Part shown: positions 40,654-41,131 of the stretch, piece after piece
How the letters are laid out: each line of letters begins with the position of its first letter
Numbering within the stretch: position 1 is the first letter of the stretch
Assembly (NCBI RefSeq): GCF_900107135.1
Contig: NZ_FNOV01000020.1
Location: 1 to 41,131, forward strand
Length of the DNA stretch: 41,131 nucleotides
Direction: 5' to 3'
Origin: Hymenobacter psychrophilus
GTDB lineage: Bacteria; Bacteroidota; Bacteroidia; Cytophagales; Hymenobacteraceae
The notes under the pieces: model-generated
What the model saw: the letters and a program-made list of their open reading frames with translations, nothing else
Told to the model about the DNA's origin: nothing
The model's database searches: none
Program-made: the position numbers and the translations under genes

Positions 40654-40721
40654 GAGTTTACGAAACTCACCTGCTAACGGCATTTCGTAAACTTTGATTG
40701 GTAGACGAGTTTCTTAAACTC
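40654..40721. promoter_or_regulatory. Candidate res site: three spaced recombinase boxes
   Basis: GAGTTT-ACG-AAACTC at 40654-40668 and GAGTTT-CTT-AAACTC at 40707-40721 flank a half-conserved box TTTCGTAAAC near 40683-40692. Centres are about 27 and 26 bp apart. They lie just upstream of the recombinase gene. Confidence 0.65.
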
Positions 40722-40881
40722 GGCATAGGCACCAAATGGCCGTTCCAAGCTTTGGTGCAACTTGCGGGGCGTTTAGTTTAGCGGTTCAGGGAAAGGAGGG
40801 TATACTTACCTGAACATTGTACCCCTTGCGTTGCCACGGGCAGGTTAGCTGCTGCGCCTCCGCCCTGTCTCCATCCTGCCC
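40722..40881. other. Spacer before the terminal partial gene
   Basis: No gene. TTTAGTTTAGCG (40769-40780) and GGTATACTTACC (40799-40810) are possible promoter or operator elements for the next gene. Confidence 0.3.
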
Positions 40882-41131
40882 ATGACGCACTTTTTCAACG
40901 CCCAGCGCGATTACTGGCCGATTTACCTTGACCTGCAGCGCCACTACCCCCTGGGCCTTGTGCCCCCCGACGGGATGAACGCGCGGGCTTTTCCTGGGTA
41001 CCAGGCCCTGGAGGCCCGCATCGTGGCCTGCGTCCACCAAGAAAGCGCTGAGCGGACCCGTTGGGAAACCTTGGCCACTGAATTGGCTGCGCGCACGGGC
41101 TTGCCGGTGCGCGATACCACCTACGGGCAGG
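40882..41131 (+). CDS. Hypothetical protein, 5' fragment (cut by window edge)
   Basis: The open frame starts MTHFFNAQRDYWPIYLDLQRHYPLGLVPPDGMNARAFPGYQALEARIVACVHQESAERTRW and runs off the window after 83 codons. It looks like a soluble globular protein; no family is recognised. It may continue into the partial gene at the left edge if the molecule is circular, although a direct join is one base out of frame. Confidence 0.6.
   Translation, partial: MTHFFNAQRDYWPIYLDLQRHYPLGLVPPDGMNARAFPGYQALEARIVACVHQESAERTRWETLATELAARTGLPVRDTTYGQ

Overview
The window looks like most or all of a mobilisable, repeat-rich plasmid (or plasmid-like contig) of a GC-rich Bacteroidota, most likely a Hymenobacter-type member of the Cytophagales. 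The reasons are: promoter boxes of the Bacteroidota type (TAnnTTTG-like) set a few bases before start codons; a Rep_3-type initiator with iterons; a MobV-type relaxase; a DUF6428-containing ars operon; a plasmid umuDC pair; and PAS-rich sensor kinases. The genus is inferred from protein style, not from any search.

Layout. (1) 1-267 is the 3' part of an unknown gene; 40882-41131 is the 5' part of an unknown gene, and the two may be halves of one gene across a circular junction. (2) 543-7945 is a complete Tn3-family transposon with 38-60 bp terminal inverted repeats and a perfect 5-bp target duplication (TAGTT). It carries an arsenic operon (arsR, DUF6428, metallophosphoesterase, arsN-like acetyltransferase, acr3; no arsC), tnpA and a serine resolvase. 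It sits inside a ~160-bp repeat whose uninterrupted relative lies at 19884-20034. (3) 8184-19432 is the plasmid backbone: mob genes with an oriT-like double hairpin (9670-9731), a replication origin with five direct iterons and a distant pair of inverted iterons (10794-11473), repB, umuD/umuC, a secreted nuclease and a lipoprotein, and a parA partition locus. Four arrays of a 9-bp repeat (RTRTTACYN) are tied to the partition genes; two of them lie inside the coding sequences of the two paralogous small ParB/ParG-like proteins. A class II Fic gene closes the block.

(4) 20094-31378 is an accessory/defence region: an AT-rich AbiE-like toxin/antitoxin pair in unusual tail-to-tail arrangement with two perfect palindromic operators, a small CopG/RHH-like protein, a single-chain type IIG restriction-modification enzyme, a serine recombinase module, a PD-(D/E)XK nuclease, several unknown small genes, and a Fic toxin facing a VbhA-like antitoxin. 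(5) 31553-38550 is a decaying chromosomal-type segment: a secreted protein with an internal amber codon, a frameshifted response regulator next to an intact five-PAS histidine kinase, a 5'-truncated RND membrane-fusion protein, a TlpA-like thioredoxin destroyed at its active site, and an intact alpha/beta hydrolase. (6) 38859-40721 holds a third Fic gene and a third serine recombinase with three res-like boxes.

Taken together the replicon combines replication, segregation, mobilisation and SOS mutagenesis functions with arsenic resistance on a recognisable transposon, and with several addiction or defence modules (three Fic proteins, AbiE, type IIG R-M). The most unusual feature is the set of in-phase 9-bp arrays that appear to be a distributed centromere partly written inside its own adaptor genes.
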